From: Chrysomallon squamiferum
Taxonomy: Eukaryota > Mollusca > Gastropoda > Neomphalida > Peltospiridae
Direction: 5' to 3'
Length of the DNA stretch: 64,000 nt
Assembly: GCA_012295275.1 (NCBI GenBank)
Contig: CM022666.1
Coordinates: 15,166,940-15,230,939 of the forward strand
Of the stretch, positions 1-19,524 are shown piece after piece. A program made the position numbers and the translations under genes. How positions within the stretch are numbered: position 1 is the first letter of the stretch; each line of letters starts with the position of its first letter. Below the pieces are notes generated by a model. It was not told the origin of the DNA, ran no database searches, and was given only the letters and a program-made list of their open reading frames with translations.

Positions 1-1092
1 GCCAAAAAAACTTCTGAAGAAGAACAGGGATATTGCTGGTTGGCACCTGATTAACAATGGCATCGAATACCATCATTCTTAGGTCTGCAGAATAGACCTT
101 TCCATTATATTTTGTCAATTTTAGTTTACTAACTGACTCATGAAGCTTTTCTTCAAGCAGGATTTTATCTCTCTGGAGATCAATTATCTCCTTTTGTTTT
201 ATTTCAAGTTTTATTTTAAGTTCAGAAATTTCGTTTTTGGCAGACAGCAGCAGAGTTTCTGATTCAGTTTTATTCTTTTTTTCGTTGTGGTACTTTTTCA
301 TTTGTTCGTGGGTTTTTTTAAAGTTTGACAGAGTAGATTTTGCCTCATGCATGATCACCTTTGAAACGGTACTTTGTTCTTGAAATTTTGCTATCTGTTC
401 CTCTTTCCGTCTGATTGTCTGGTTTAAGAATTTTACGTATCCCTTTTTCTTTTGCTGTGCTCTCGCATCTCGGATTGCAATTTGTGTAGACCTTTGAAGC
501 TGTAGCTGTTTTAGTCTCATATTTGTTAAGGAGTTATTTAATAACTTGCATGAAAGGCATTTTTTTGTTTGTCTGGTTTTCATGGGTGGTTTTGTCAATA
601 TTGGAATAGCAGGTTCCTCTGTATCTTCTCCACAGAGTGAACTGCTATCCAATAGATTGTGTGGTTCTGGGGAAGCAGTAACGTATTGTGGGTTGCATCT
701 TGGTCCAGGTTGGGGCTCATCTTGTTTTCCGGGTACATCCTCAAGATTACAGCTTTCCGTCAGTAAAAAATTTTCTGAACATAAACACATAAATTTGGTA
801 AATTGTTCAGCATGACGAAACTTGTCGAACTGGTACACAACTTTCTTCACTTCAGCAGAAAGTCTCAACACAGGGTTAGGAGTTAGTGAAAAATGACTAC
901 ATAATTCACTAACTGTTGTTGCTCGACTGTTACCACAGCTAGTGTAAATATAAAGCACGTGTCCTTTCAAAAACTCATCTGTTGCAGGAACTGTGGAATA
1001 CTTTTCTTGCAGATGCTGTCTACCTAAGCTCGGTTGGTTACATCTAATTAGGCACTGTCTCTTGTTACTGAAAGGCATCTTTTGGTTATTCA
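1..1092 (-). CDS. Unrecognised coiled-coil protein, 5' part, cut by the window edge (possibly transposon-derived)
   Basis: An uninterrupted reading frame starts at ATG 1078-1076 and stays open for 359 codons to base 2, so the rest lies off the left edge. A pyrimidine-rich stretch ending in AG lies just upstream, so the exon probably starts at 1092 after a 5'UTR intron. The N-terminus (MPFSNKRQCLIRCNQPS) is Cys-rich. A CLSC pair lies near residue 180. Residues about 190-315 are Lys/Glu/Gln-rich and look like a long coiled coil. The visible end (KYNGKVYSADLRMMVFDAIV) resembles, by impression only, segments of uncharacterised proteins that occur in many copies in mollusc genomes and are suspected to come from DNA transposons. 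I do not recognise a named family and assign no function. The tandem array just upstream would fit a mobile or multicopy locus. Confidence 0.6.
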
Positions 1093-1499
1093 CTGAAAAA
1101 AACAAGAAAAGAGCTGAGAAGACAACTGAAATAAGTTTTAAAAAGTTGAAATTATGAAAGACAATATTACCAAAATGAAACATCAACTGTGGGTCAAACC
1201 AAACACTGAAAAACAAAAAAAAAAAACACCATTATATGAAAAGAAATGCAAAAGTTGAATGACCAATACAAATTAAATCCACACAGAATACAATAGCAAG
1301 TGCTTATTTGATTTGGTGTTTAGAAATTATAATTGTTTGGTCAATTTTATGATTTTAAAATCCTAAAACATCTTGAGATTTGAGACAATTATGGATGAAA
1401 ATACCAATATATTGTTAGGAACATATTTGTCCATCAATCTTATGTAAGATAATTTAAGAAGAATAAGTATTAAGTCAGCATAATCCATTCTCAAACGTA

Positions 1500-2890
1500 A
1501 GTCCTTATACAGGAAGTTTGGTCTGCCATGACACTTTCACTTCGGCGATCTAACGTCGAAATAACCATGCTTGACGAGATAAAGATTAGAGTTACTAGTT
1601 AGCACGCTTGCAGCTGCTTGACAAAATTTCAAAGACAATTAGATAAAAAAAACTACTTTTCATTCGTCTCATGTAACCGGATTTAGTGACTGTAGCATGT
1701 TGAACATTCGTAATTTTGAAGAAAAAAACAGAAACTCAAACTGGCGATATAACGCCAACAAACCATATTTCACGAGGTAAAAATTACAATTAAGAGCCTC
1801 GAAGCTGCTTCATAAAATTTCAAAGATAATAAAACTAATTATTATGTCCAGCTTCTTTTCATTCGTGTCACATAACCGGTTTTAGTTATTGTAGCATGTT
1901 GAAAATTCCGTAAAAGTTTCAAGATGGCGATCGAAAACCGAAATTACACAGACCATATTTCACGAGGCGATCATAACAATTGAATGCAACCATAACTTTT
2001 GATAAAATTTTAAAGACAGTAAGATAAAAAAACTAATTATTATGTCCAGCTACTTTTCGTTCGTGTCCAGTAACCGGTTATTGTAGCATGTTGAAAATTC
2101 CGTAAAAGTTTCAAGATGGCGACCGAACACCAAAATGATAACAGACCATTTTTGACGAGGCGATCATAACAGTTGAATGCGTCCAAGCATTTTGATAAAA
2201 TTTTAAAGACAATAATATAAAAAACTAATTATTATGTCCAGCTACTTTTCATTCGTGTCACATAACCGGTTTTAGTTATTGTAGCATGTTGAAAATTCCG
2301 TAAAAGTTTCAAGATGGCGATCGAAAACCGAAATTACACAGACCATATTTCACGAGGCGATCATAACAATTGAATGCAACCATAACTTTTGATAAAATTT
2401 TAAAGACAGTAAGATAAAAAACTAATTATTATGTCCAGCTACTTTTCGTTCGTGTCCATGAACCGGTTATTGTAGCATGTTGAAAATTCCGTAAAAGTTT
2501 CAAGATGGCGACCGAACACCAAAATGACCAACAGACCATTTTTGACGAGGCGATCATAACAGTTGAATGCGTCCAAGCATTTTGATAAAATTTTAAAGAC
2601 AATAAGATAAAAAACTAATTATTATGTCCAGCTACTTTTCATTCGTGTCACGTAACCGGTTTTAGTTATTGTAGCATGTTGAAAATTCTGTAAAAGTGTC
2701 ACGATGGCGATCGAACACCGAAATGACCAAAATACCATATTTCACGAGGCAATCATAACAATTGAATGCAACCATAACTTTTGATAAAATTTTAAAGACA
2801 ATAAGATAAAAAACCAAAGTTAATGTCTACTTACCTTTCGTTCGTGTCCAGTAGCTGGTTTTAGTGGTTCAAGCGTGTTGAAAATTCGTA
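1500..2890. repeat. Satellite-like tandem array, ~191-199 bp monomer arranged as ~390 bp dimers
   Basis: The motif GTAGCATGTTGA recurs at 1692, 1891, 2083, 2281, 2472 and 2671, with a variant near 2870, so successive spacings are 199, 192, 198, 191, 199 and about 199. Two monomer types alternate: type A has CACAGACCATATTTCACGAG and type B has AACAGACCATTTTTGACGAG. This gives a higher-order dimer of 389-390 bp with nearly identical repeats (1891/2281/2671 and 2083/2472). The outer copies are more diverged. Most monomers carry CAAGATGGCGA or a close variant, which resembles the YY1 core. The array lies upstream of the minus-strand ORF at 1-1092. Confidence 0.85.
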
Positions 2891-5800
2891 ATTTTCTAAA
2901 AGGCAGCGTAGGCACAGAAAAACTCAACGGAATCAAAATATTCGAAATCGTGAGCATTTATCAATATCCCGTCTGTGTTTATATGCAGAAATCCCAAGGA
3001 AAGAATATAACACGATCCAATGAAAAGCGAACAAACGGTGCCCCCCCTCATGCAAAACACGATTTCTGTGGAACAGCTAATTGGTAAGAAACCGCAGCCG
3101 CTAATCGCGAGTATCTGCACATACCTACTGATGTCAATGACTACTGAATCATGTGAATGCCGTCATAAAATTAACATAAATAATGATTTTCAACAACAGA
3201 TGGCCCATGTCCACAAAATGCGAATAAAAAGATGAATTTTCTGCCTTACCCAAAATATGAAATTGAAGACCATCAACAGCGTTTTCATGCATGTTACAAC
3301 TGGTCCTGTATGCAGTGTCGACTGATACTGTCCTTTAGTCATTTTAAAATCTTTTTAATGCAGACAACTGCGCTTCGACCACAACAAGATTACAGCCAAC
3401 AGGAAGTCAGGTGATTGCGCTTTTAGTCATGCGCATCTGGTGTGGAGAAGCAGACGAGGTATAATGTTGTGATAATAAATTAATTATTACTTTAAGTAAC
3501 ATCTGTATATTTCATTATTCCAGTGTATTTTTGTTTTGTGCACAAAAATAAAATAAGAGTGAACTAAAATATAAAGAGAGGAAAGAGTGTCAGTTTATTT
3601 TTCCTAGGGAAGAATGTTGCTATATAAAAAAGAGTTAACAACCATTCTATGAATAGAATGAACTGTGATACTTAATAGAATAATAATATTAGATGATCGT
3701 AATATTAGTTCTGGTAATTTTATATGGATGGCAAAGTATTTAATGTTGAGTGTATAATTCAGAAATTAATGTTGTGCGTATAAATGTACGTCTCTTTGCT
3801 TTGTTGGTTTTTTTTGGTACTTTTTATTTTTTTTTTTTTTTTTGTGTATGTGTGTGTCGTTTTTTATCTGCACGGTCACGCATCTCGAATTGAATGTTTT
3901 GTCGAGCTGACTCAGTCAGATTTCAAATTTTAATGAGTGTAATCAACATTTTCTTTATTAATTCCCACATATGCACATGTGCATATGTGAAAATTATTTT
4001 AAATTAATATTAATAATACAATTTAAAAAATTAACTATGAAAATAATAATTGTTTTAAAACATTTTTTTTTTTTTTTTTTTTTTAATGCATACATTAATA
4101 TACATTTATCCATACATTAATATATAAAAGTAAAATAATAATAAATAAATAAATATCAAAAAATAAAAATTATTAATCTTTTCATACAACCCTACTGTTA
4201 CTACCATTGGTTAAATGATTACTATACAAAAAACCACAGAAACATTTAGTGGTAGCTCAATAGGCTAACTGGGATCATTGTCCTTTCAGCTAATATTCCA
4301 TGAATAGATTAACAATTTATTAGAAAGTCCAGTCCATGATAAATCATAATTATTTATTTAGTGAGTGGCAACAACAGAATAAATGACTTCTGGTACTGTA
4401 CTCGAGGGATGTCAAATTTTGAAAGAATCCAGCTGTACTTACATGAGGAATCAAATCTGTGTCTAAAAGCAAATGAGCCATTATTTTTATTAATGATTAA
4501 TATATGCTACATATATTTAGCTGTTTGTTTTCATGTGACATTAATTCCTTTGCTATGATAAGCATATATGCCATTTTACTTCAGTGGCATAGTATTGGCC
4601 TGATATATTAGATAAAATTGCAGTTTATTTTTTAAGTGAAGATATTAAACTTTATTATATACATAGTTTTAACTAAATATTGATTTAATGCATGCAGGAG
4701 TAAAGAAAAACAGTTCAAGGTTTGGAGCATGGCTGTATATCATCTTAGCCATAACTACATTGAGGCAAATGCGGCAAATGCCTCATGCCGAAATTGACAA
4801 TTTCTTTTTTAATTTTTTTTTAATATTTTTTTTATACAGAGATTTTATTTAAAAAATATAAAATGAAAATCTCTGTTCTGATAGAAATGATATCCACAGA
4901 ATGAATTTGTTTATGTCTATGGTTATCGTTTGAAGTCTACTAACATTTATGCAATAAAGACATAACTGATCAATGACATCAGTTTTTGCGTCATTTCAAA
5001 AAGAGTCTGGTTATGGCCAAGATCATTTTAGCATGTTAACCTCTTTGGACTGGAAAAACAATTTGTCTGTGATGTTATGTCATCATAATAAAACTAAGCC
5101 GATTTAACTTAGCAGTCTGCCACTCTGTTGGCAAGTACTGGACAAAGAACTGATTGCTTGCAAGAGTAATGATGAAAAATGGACATCCCACACTGAGCCC
5201 ATTTTCTCAGTTTTTTCAAATGAACAAATACTAATTTTATTAACTATACTGTAATTTGGAATGACAACTGCCTTAAGTTTGATGTTTTTATCATTAAAAC
5301 ATGAACAAGCCTTGTACAAATCTAGGCAGGTGTTGCTTATTGCTGTAGAAATGGTTGTTGACTCTTTGTACTTGAGATTCCCGGATGTTATAAAAATGGT
5401 GGGTATTATCATATAACAGGATTACTGCCATGTGATACCAGCAGAAGTGAACTATGGTTGAAGTAGCCGTTGCTCTCATCTTATGATTCACTGTACTGCA
5501 ATGGGAATCAAAATGTCCACTGTTCAAGTGGTTACAAAAAATACTTAAAGATCATCTTCTGTGTGTCAGTACATAGTTCCCCAGTCTATCCAGTGTTTGC
5601 TAGTTTGTTTATCACTGGCAATGATATTTGTAATCAGGATAAGATTTCTGTTCTGTTCACAGTACAAAAATATTAGCATAGATCAAATTCTAGATCAGTA
5701 GTTATTACAAAATTATAAGAACAAAACTTCGTGAAATTAATATAAAAGTTTAATTTCAGGGATGTATAGTTTATGATAATTTTGTTAATGGAAAAAAGAA

Positions 5801-6000
5801 AGAAAGAAATTAAAAAAAATATGTAATTACAATACTTAAAAAATTAATAAAAAAATATTAATAATAATAATAAAAGAAGATTGAATATAGTCTTCTTATA
5901 ATTTGTATCTATACTGAAAAGATAAAAAAAAAAATCTCTTTGTGCTCAAAACAATACACTGAGTTGTAATCTTTGGTGTATCATGTTGTTTATTAGATCT
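2891..6000. other. Gene-free AT-rich stretch
   Basis: Only short, compositionally random reading frames occur here. I see no splice-linked exons, RNA gene or intact mobile element. Poly-T runs lie near 3828 and 4062. A perfect 24-bp palindrome is listed separately. Confidence 0.5.
3966..3989. repeat. Perfect 24-bp palindrome
   Basis: The 12-bp arm CACATATGCACA is followed directly by its exact reverse complement with no spacer. It contains the E-box-like CACATG/CATGTG at its centre and two CATATG boxes. Confidence 0.9.
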
Positions 6001-6019
6001 GTACAATGGACAGCACATA

Positions 6020-6215
6020 TTTCTGTCAAACTTCAGACATTAACTGAAACCTTTAGCTGAAATCATTAGATGATGCAATATTATTTATTTCCACCATAAT
6101 TCAAACTTTACCATTAGTTGATACCTTCAGTGCCATCTGTTTCTACCACAGTTCAGTTTTACCATTAGATGAAGCCTTCAGTACAGTGTCATCTACTTCC
6201 ACTCTAATTCAAAGC
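6020..6215. repeat. Short degenerate tandem repeat, ~50-60 bp unit
   Basis: TTACCATTAG-TGA-CCTTCAG followed by a TTCCAC / TTCTACCAC phrase occurs twice (about 6108 and 6156), with a weaker copy before. No coding potential is seen. Confidence 0.4.
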
Positions 6216-6219
6216 TTAG

Positions 6220-8257
6220 ACAGCAATAGCTAGCTGAACAATGAAGTATGTATATGAAACACACACATTTCAGCCTATATCAACTGCTGAAGCCAACTGG
6301 TGTGATAGATTGATCCAGCTGCCACATGCTACATGAGGTGTCCAGACCGTTGATCTGTGATTATCTGTACTCATTAAATTCTGGAAAAGACACTTTGCTG
6401 TTCCCTGTGTCACCATCAGAGAGAGGTGGGTAGTGGCTTAATGGTTGTTAGATGGATGGTCCCAGGGTCTACCCTCCAAGGTGGATCCATTTAGGATATT
6501 TTTCTGTTTCTCTTATTTTCTCTCAAGTTTCCACTGATTTATTAAAGCTGCTGTTTGTGTTTTGGTGTTTGTAGGGAGAGTGGAATATAAAAAAATGCTT
6601 GCTGCTAATTGATAAAAAGAGTCTGAGGAGAATGACAGGTTTCTTTTGTCACATATGAAATAATGATTGTTTTAATAATGACAACTGATATTAAAAGTAC
6701 TGTAGTGTCATTTGAATAATTTTTTTATTATTATTTAACTAGTGAAAACAAAAATGCAGAAAGATTGCATTTAAGAAATTCTGAATATTTGATGTACATA
6801 AGCTGATAAAAAATGTTGGTGGTGATCTAACTCAGTTATGTTTAGTCTGTGATGATAGTAGCTGAAATACCTTCCTCCATGGACCCTGTATTCATGAACC
6901 TTGATTTTGTAGTGTTGTAAAACAAATTTGTTATTCTTAATGAGGCTGCTACTATTGATGTTATCTAATATATACTACAACTACTATTACTAATACCATC
7001 ACCATTATTACTACTATAATAATATTATTTTTATTATTATTATTATTATTACTGTTACTACTGCTGCTACTACTGCTATATCTATTGTTGATGTTATTAT
7101 TATTGCCTTTGTTATTAATACCTATGATCAACATCACTGTCATTAATATTTATTATTTTATTATTATTAATGATTATTATTGTTATTTTCATTAATATTA
7201 TTATTATTATTATTATTAGTAGTAGTAGTAGTAGTAGTAGTAGCAGTTGTGGTAGTAGTAGTAAAATCATTAATATTGCCATTATTATTATTTATATCTC
7301 CTTTTTATATTTTTATATTCTTATCTAATTTGGACTTATTGTCATCATTATCATCATATTACCATGTTTAAACATCTTAATACATCTGAAAATACAATGT
7401 GTATGCATCTAATACAAAATCTAAAATTCCTGTGTGTATAGTTATTATGTCACTGTTTGAATGTTTAAAGAACTCATTAAAATTCTCCAATAAGGTCATT
7501 TTCCTCACTGTGTGTTCTGTACAGTTGTCACTTTTAGCTTCACAAACAAGTCCAGCCTGGCAAAACTGACCTTGCTAGCATGTCGGCCTTTACTTGCTTC
7601 AGGTTCAATAACTGACAAACAGCTTTTTCTTTGTCTGTTTTAGTCAAATGAACCAGACTAGCTGTTTGAATCTCTTTAGTTGAAGACAGGAATCTAGTGA
7701 CAGCATCTCAGCTGCAGAAAAGTATTGTAAGTTTGATTTTCACTGTGCTAATATTGGTGTATATTAATATATATTAGATTAGATTTTTCAGATGAGTTGG
7801 GTCTATCATAATGTTGTTGTTGTCTGTGTTATCAGCAGAAAAATATATAGATATATATTAGCTGTATTTTGTTTAAGCGATATATGTTATTTTATTTAAA
7901 TTTTAAAAGACTGCTTATAGCTGTATAGTTGTATGTCTGTCTGTCTGTCTTCACTTTGTGTGTATGTATGTGTGTGTGTAAAATAATTTTTCATGCAAGC
8001 ATTTACTCTAGAAAAATCATGTGAACATATTCAGCCACATTCACGGTTTTCTAATTTGCAGACTTTGGCCTCATCTTTTTTTTTTTTAAGAAAGTGTGAA
8101 ACAGTTTATTATTATTCTTGCCAGCTTTTCACTTTCTGTACTGAGATTATTGAGGAATCTGCAGACACAAGTTTAACTCTGATACAGGAGGCTGGCATGC
8201 TGGTGTTAACAGTGAATTGTTTTATGAAAAAGCCTGGATGCCAGTCTGCTACTGTTG

Positions 8258-8308
<51 letters not shown>

Positions 8309-8530
8309 TTGGGAGATGGGTCAAGGTTTGAGTGGGAAATAATGCACAACTCTATAGATAACACATTCATTTGTTCAGAGTTGGTACAGGAACTGTGTGC
8401 AGAGGAGTATTCATACCAAGTGTGTTCATACAACTCACTGCAGTATGTAATAATGAAATTCTTTTTAAAACATGAAAATACACTTTTAGACTTTCTCTGA
8501 AATTGATAGTGTGTTATCATGTCAGTTCTA
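6220..8530. other. Gene-free stretch with trinucleotide and CA repeats
   Basis: It holds interrupted (ATT)n/(AGT)n blocks at about 7010-7270 and a (CA)24 run at 8259-8306. The reading frames here are translations of these repeats or short random ORFs. I found no exon chain. Confidence 0.5.
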
Positions 8531-8534
8531 TAAC

Positions 8535-8850
8535 CTCTTATTTATGCGTTTTTATGCAGTTACAAATTTATAATAATATTCAGAAAAAACTTGTGTTAAA
8601 AGTGTATTATTATACAAGTTTTATATCTTCTATTTATATTTTTATGCAGTTATGAATTTATTATTAGTATTTAATAATATTCAGAAATGCACTTTTGTTA
8701 AAACGTCATTATATGTTTTATATCTCCTATTTTTATTTATTTTTTATTTTTTATGCAGATACAAATTTATAATTACTTTGTACTTTTGTTAAGTGTCATT
8801 ATACAAGTTTTATATCTCCTATTTATATTTTTATATTCTTATCTAATTTG
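8535..8850. repeat. Three diverged tandem copies, ~95 bp unit
   Basis: Phrases such as TTTTATGCAGTTACAAATTT, AATAATATTCAGAAA and CAAGTTTTATATCTCCTATT recur in order at about 8540, 8632 and 8729. The last copy runs into a phrase (ATATTCTTATCTAATTTGGA) that also occurs at about 7315, so part of this unit is dispersed. Confidence 0.65.
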
Positions 8851-9241
8851 GACTTATTAATAGTGTTATAATATTAATGTGTATATTAAGAAAGTTGTTT
8901 CTTTTTAAAATTATGAAAGAAAGGTAATATTAATAGGTGTTTCAGAAATGTACTTTCACTAAAAGTACATCATTTGATCTTCTACTTTACCTAATATGGA
9001 ATTTAAAACCAGTATGAAATTATTTATTTATTTATTTAAATTGTTGTTACTATTATTGTTACTGTTATTATTATTATTATTAAAACAACAGTCGTATAAC
9101 AAATGTTATTTAAATACATATTTAATATATTTTATATTTTATTATATGATAAATCCTCTAAGCATCAAATCAACTTTTAAATAAATTTTTGTAAAACTTT
9201 AAAATATATTATGTTCTGTTTTTAAACCAACGCTGAACATA

Positions 9242-9244
<3 letters not shown>

Positions 9245-9296
<52 letters not shown>

Positions 9297-9604
9297 GGCA
9301 ATAACAATTTCTTCTTCTTGTTGTTTTATTACTATTTTTGTTTTAAATAATATTTTCCCTATGGTAATGTTTATCTGTTTTAAGAAATCTGTTGTATTCA
9401 TTTCAGCTGGTGTCATTGTTCTCAGCAATGTTTGTGCACTTCTAACTTTTCACCTTGACCTTGAACTTGTGATCACATTTTTTGTCCTGTTAATAGTTCA
9501 TAAATAAATAGTTTAACATATATTTGTTTTTAGATCATATTAAAAATAAATTTGTCAACATTTTCATTTTTGTAATATTAAACAAAATAAATATCAATAT
9601 AATA

Positions 9605-9655
<51 letters not shown>

Positions 9656-10093
9656 TAAATTTCCACATATTTTATGCTAGTTTTAAAATCCAAATGATGC
9701 ATACTGGATGTATCTTTTTAAAGTTTATTTTTATATTTAATTTTTTTTTAAAGAGGTCATCTAAATATTATCTTCACCCACACACTTTTGATCAAAGTGT
9801 GTAGGTTAAGAGATATTAACCTCTTTTGAACAATTATAATATGATATTACATTATTATTGATATATTTTTAATATTTAGTTATAAAATACACATTAATAT
9901 TTCACAGTGAAGTTAAGAGTTTAAAACAGGTACACAGAAATTGTAAATACAATAAATATTCTATTTAACCCTTTTTTATTTGTTTTGTTTAACAACATCA
10001 ATATTTGCTTAATGTTAGCTTCAGTAATGTAATTATAAACCTGAGGTCATTTTGGTCATGATAAAACCCATCAAAACAGCTGAAAAAACACAC

Positions 10094-10154
<61 letters not shown>

Positions 10155-10485
10155 TAAATAAATAATAATAATGATAATAATAATAAAAATAAAATAAAGC
10201 TGTGTCCTCAATCTGTTAAGGATTGTTAACATTTCTATGCATGAAACTGTCACATAAAAACAAACGAAACTGTTGTTCTCTGTGTTACTTCAATGGCTTT
10301 TTATTTTATTGGCATACTTTATTATTAGAAAAGTGTGATCACTTTTAATAAGTAAAAAACAAAAATTGAAGAATTACATAAAATCTTTTTCATATCACAT
10401 AATTATAATAAGTATCATTTATCAATTTTAATTTACGTTTATTTTTAGTACTTTTTATTTATTTAATTTAATTTAATTTATAAAA

Positions 10486-10524
<39 letters not shown>

Positions 10525-10530
10525 ACCATT
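9245..10530. repeat. Cluster of AAT and AAAT microsatellites upstream of TMLHE
   Basis: (AAT)n lies at about 9245-9291 and 10094-10150, and (AAAT)n at about 9606-9642 and 10486-10524. The sequence between them is AT-rich and without recognisable genes. The last run ends about 45 bp before the TMLHE start codon. Confidence 0.85.
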
Positions 10531-10571
10531 TCTGTTTTCAGAAATAGTTTCTCCAACATACAACAACAGAC

Positions 10572-17157
<6,586 letters not shown>

Positions 17158-17204
17158 ACAAGAAAATTAATTTTTGTTTCCTAAAGTGCTCCCAAGGTAG
17201 TATC

Positions 17205-17210
17205 AATAAA
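17205..17210 (+). terminator. TMLHE polyadenylation signal candidate
   Basis: AATAAA lies 48 bp after the TMLHE stop codon. A second one (CTAATAAAA) follows about 15 bp later. Confidence 0.55.
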
Positions 17211-19489
17211 ATGATCTAATAAAATTCTTTATACTTCCAAGTTACTGTTTTATAAAATTTTTGGGGGGATCTGTTATCATCACCCATAAACAAAGTATGA
17301 AAATAAAATAATACTGTTACAAAATATTTGACGGTTTCCAGTTTACTTCTTTGCTAATGGAGTCATGGTTTCATTACGTACATGGTAGACTGCATTTGTT
17401 TTCTGACATAAGGAAACAGTGTAATGTATCCAGTCACTGTATGATAATGCTACATATTTTGTATTTGTACTATTTTCTTTTTATACTGTTATTGAATAAG
17501 AAATAGAAATGAAATAAAATGGAATAAAATAAATTAAAATATGTATTAAAAATTCAAAATAAAACAAAAACTAACTAACTAAATAAATAAACAAATAAAA
17601 CATAACTTGGAAGTATAAAGAACACATTTAAATCAATGTACTACTAACATATTCCATTAATTTTCTGAATATTTGTTTTGTCTCTAAATTTATGAATACT
17701 GGAAGTTTCAACCTTGTGTATTGTTTTGGTTTTGGGGTTTATTTTCTGGTAAATCAATCATGAATAAGAAAATTTATTTGTATTTTTATGTTTATGAATA
17801 ATGTTAATATTTTAATTTTTAATACTAAATTAATGTCAGTATTTAAGTCACTGAATACTAATACAATTTAAATTGTCAGTTTATTTTCTTTTTTAATAAC
17901 TGAATATGTTTTGATTTTTCTTTTTAATCTTTTTATATTTAAACTGATAATTCAAAATTCAGTGCTGGTTTAAAAATGTAAAATGAAAATAAAAAGTTAT
18001 AGTTTGTAACTTATTTTTGATTTTGTTTTAAAATTGTTTATAACATAAACAAAAACACATTTACTGCTTTGGTATTTTTGAGTTTCATTTCTTTCTAAAC
18101 TTAACTACTTTGATCCATGAATAAACAGGAGAATTGCTCAAACTGGTATTTTTATCTTCACAGTTTTTTATTTATTTATTTATTTATTATTATATGTTTT
18201 TTTTATTATTATCAAAATTATTTACCAGATAAATAAAAGTATTATCCAATAATAATTTATTATTTTTCTATTATTTTAATATTTTTAATTTTTTTGGTTT
18301 TAATTTTAAATTACATTAATTTCTAAACTGGACATTGAATTTAAAGGTTTGGTTTTGATCGATGAATAAATATCAATGTGTAAATTTTAAAAATATATAC
18401 ATTTTTTTTTGCTTAAAATGTATTAATATCTCTCTAACTTATCACAGGACAAACAAAATTATTGTTTAAAATTATCAGTATTGTATACACTTGCAAGATC
18501 TTTATTACTACTGTTAGCAGTATTATTTAAACCAAATATTTCTTCATTACTTATTAATTAAATTTATTATTACTTTTTTTAATAAAATTTTGTCATGTGT
18601 TTGTTAAAAATTATCATACTTTTTTATAATATTTCTTCATATGTTGGTAAAAAAAAAACAGATGAAAAAAAAAAAAACAGTCATGATTTTACTAGTCAGA
18701 TATAATTTCATTTCAAATCATGACATATTAAAATAATTAAAATTTATTCTTATTTAAATTTTAATTAATAAATCAGTATTAATTTGTTTCTAATTCAGTT
18801 AATCAGTTTTAAAATTATTTGCAACAGCTTTACATTTAATTAGCTTTAATAATAATTATGAAGGGCATGTGTTACTCAAATTCACAATTAAACTTGCACT
18901 CACTCCAAAATTTTCATTATAAAAGGTTATTCAAATATCAGTGTATGTACATGTATGCATTAATAAATAAGCAACTTTAATGTGATAACGAACATTTGGC
19001 ATTTATATTAACTCTCTTTATAAATATTATTAATGATCATTTGGCTTTTTCATATTTGATTTATAAATATGTTTTTAATATTTGATTAACAAATAACTTT
19101 ATCATGATAATAATTTTTTGGCTTTATGACATTAATTAATAAATGGCTTTATCATGATAATTAATGATCATTTTTCTTTTTCATATTTGATTAAGAAGTA
19201 ATTTATAATATTTTATCATCATGCAGCTTTCTGTGGTTAAATTATTAAATGAATTTATAATATTTAAAAAATGGTGGATTTGTATTTTTTACTGTTAAAT
19301 GTCATTATCATAATTTAATAAATAATAGCTGTGTTATAAAAACTGGGTTTTATCATTTAATTAATTAAGGGCTTTTTTAAAATTATTATTATGACATAAA
19401 TTTGTTTGCTTGATTTCAGAATATTTTCATTTTTTTTCTCTTACTATACCTGAATTTTGTACTTCTCAGTAATCCTTTTTTAATATTTT

Positions 19490-19524
<35 letters not shown>

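Noticed and set aside
4245-4330. tRNA-like A box (TAGCTCAATAGG), possible tRNA-derived SINE
   Set aside because: No B box follows at the right distance and no cloverleaf can be drawn.
5104-5527. Overlapping minus-strand reading frames of 77-102 codons
   Set aside because: There is no recognisable motif and no splice partners; the codon content looks random for AT-rich sequence.
6425-6500. Second tRNA/SINE-like stretch (TGGCTTAATGG)
   Set aside because: The B-box candidate is poor, and no poly-A tail or target-site duplication is visible; it may be a very old SINE but is not supportable.
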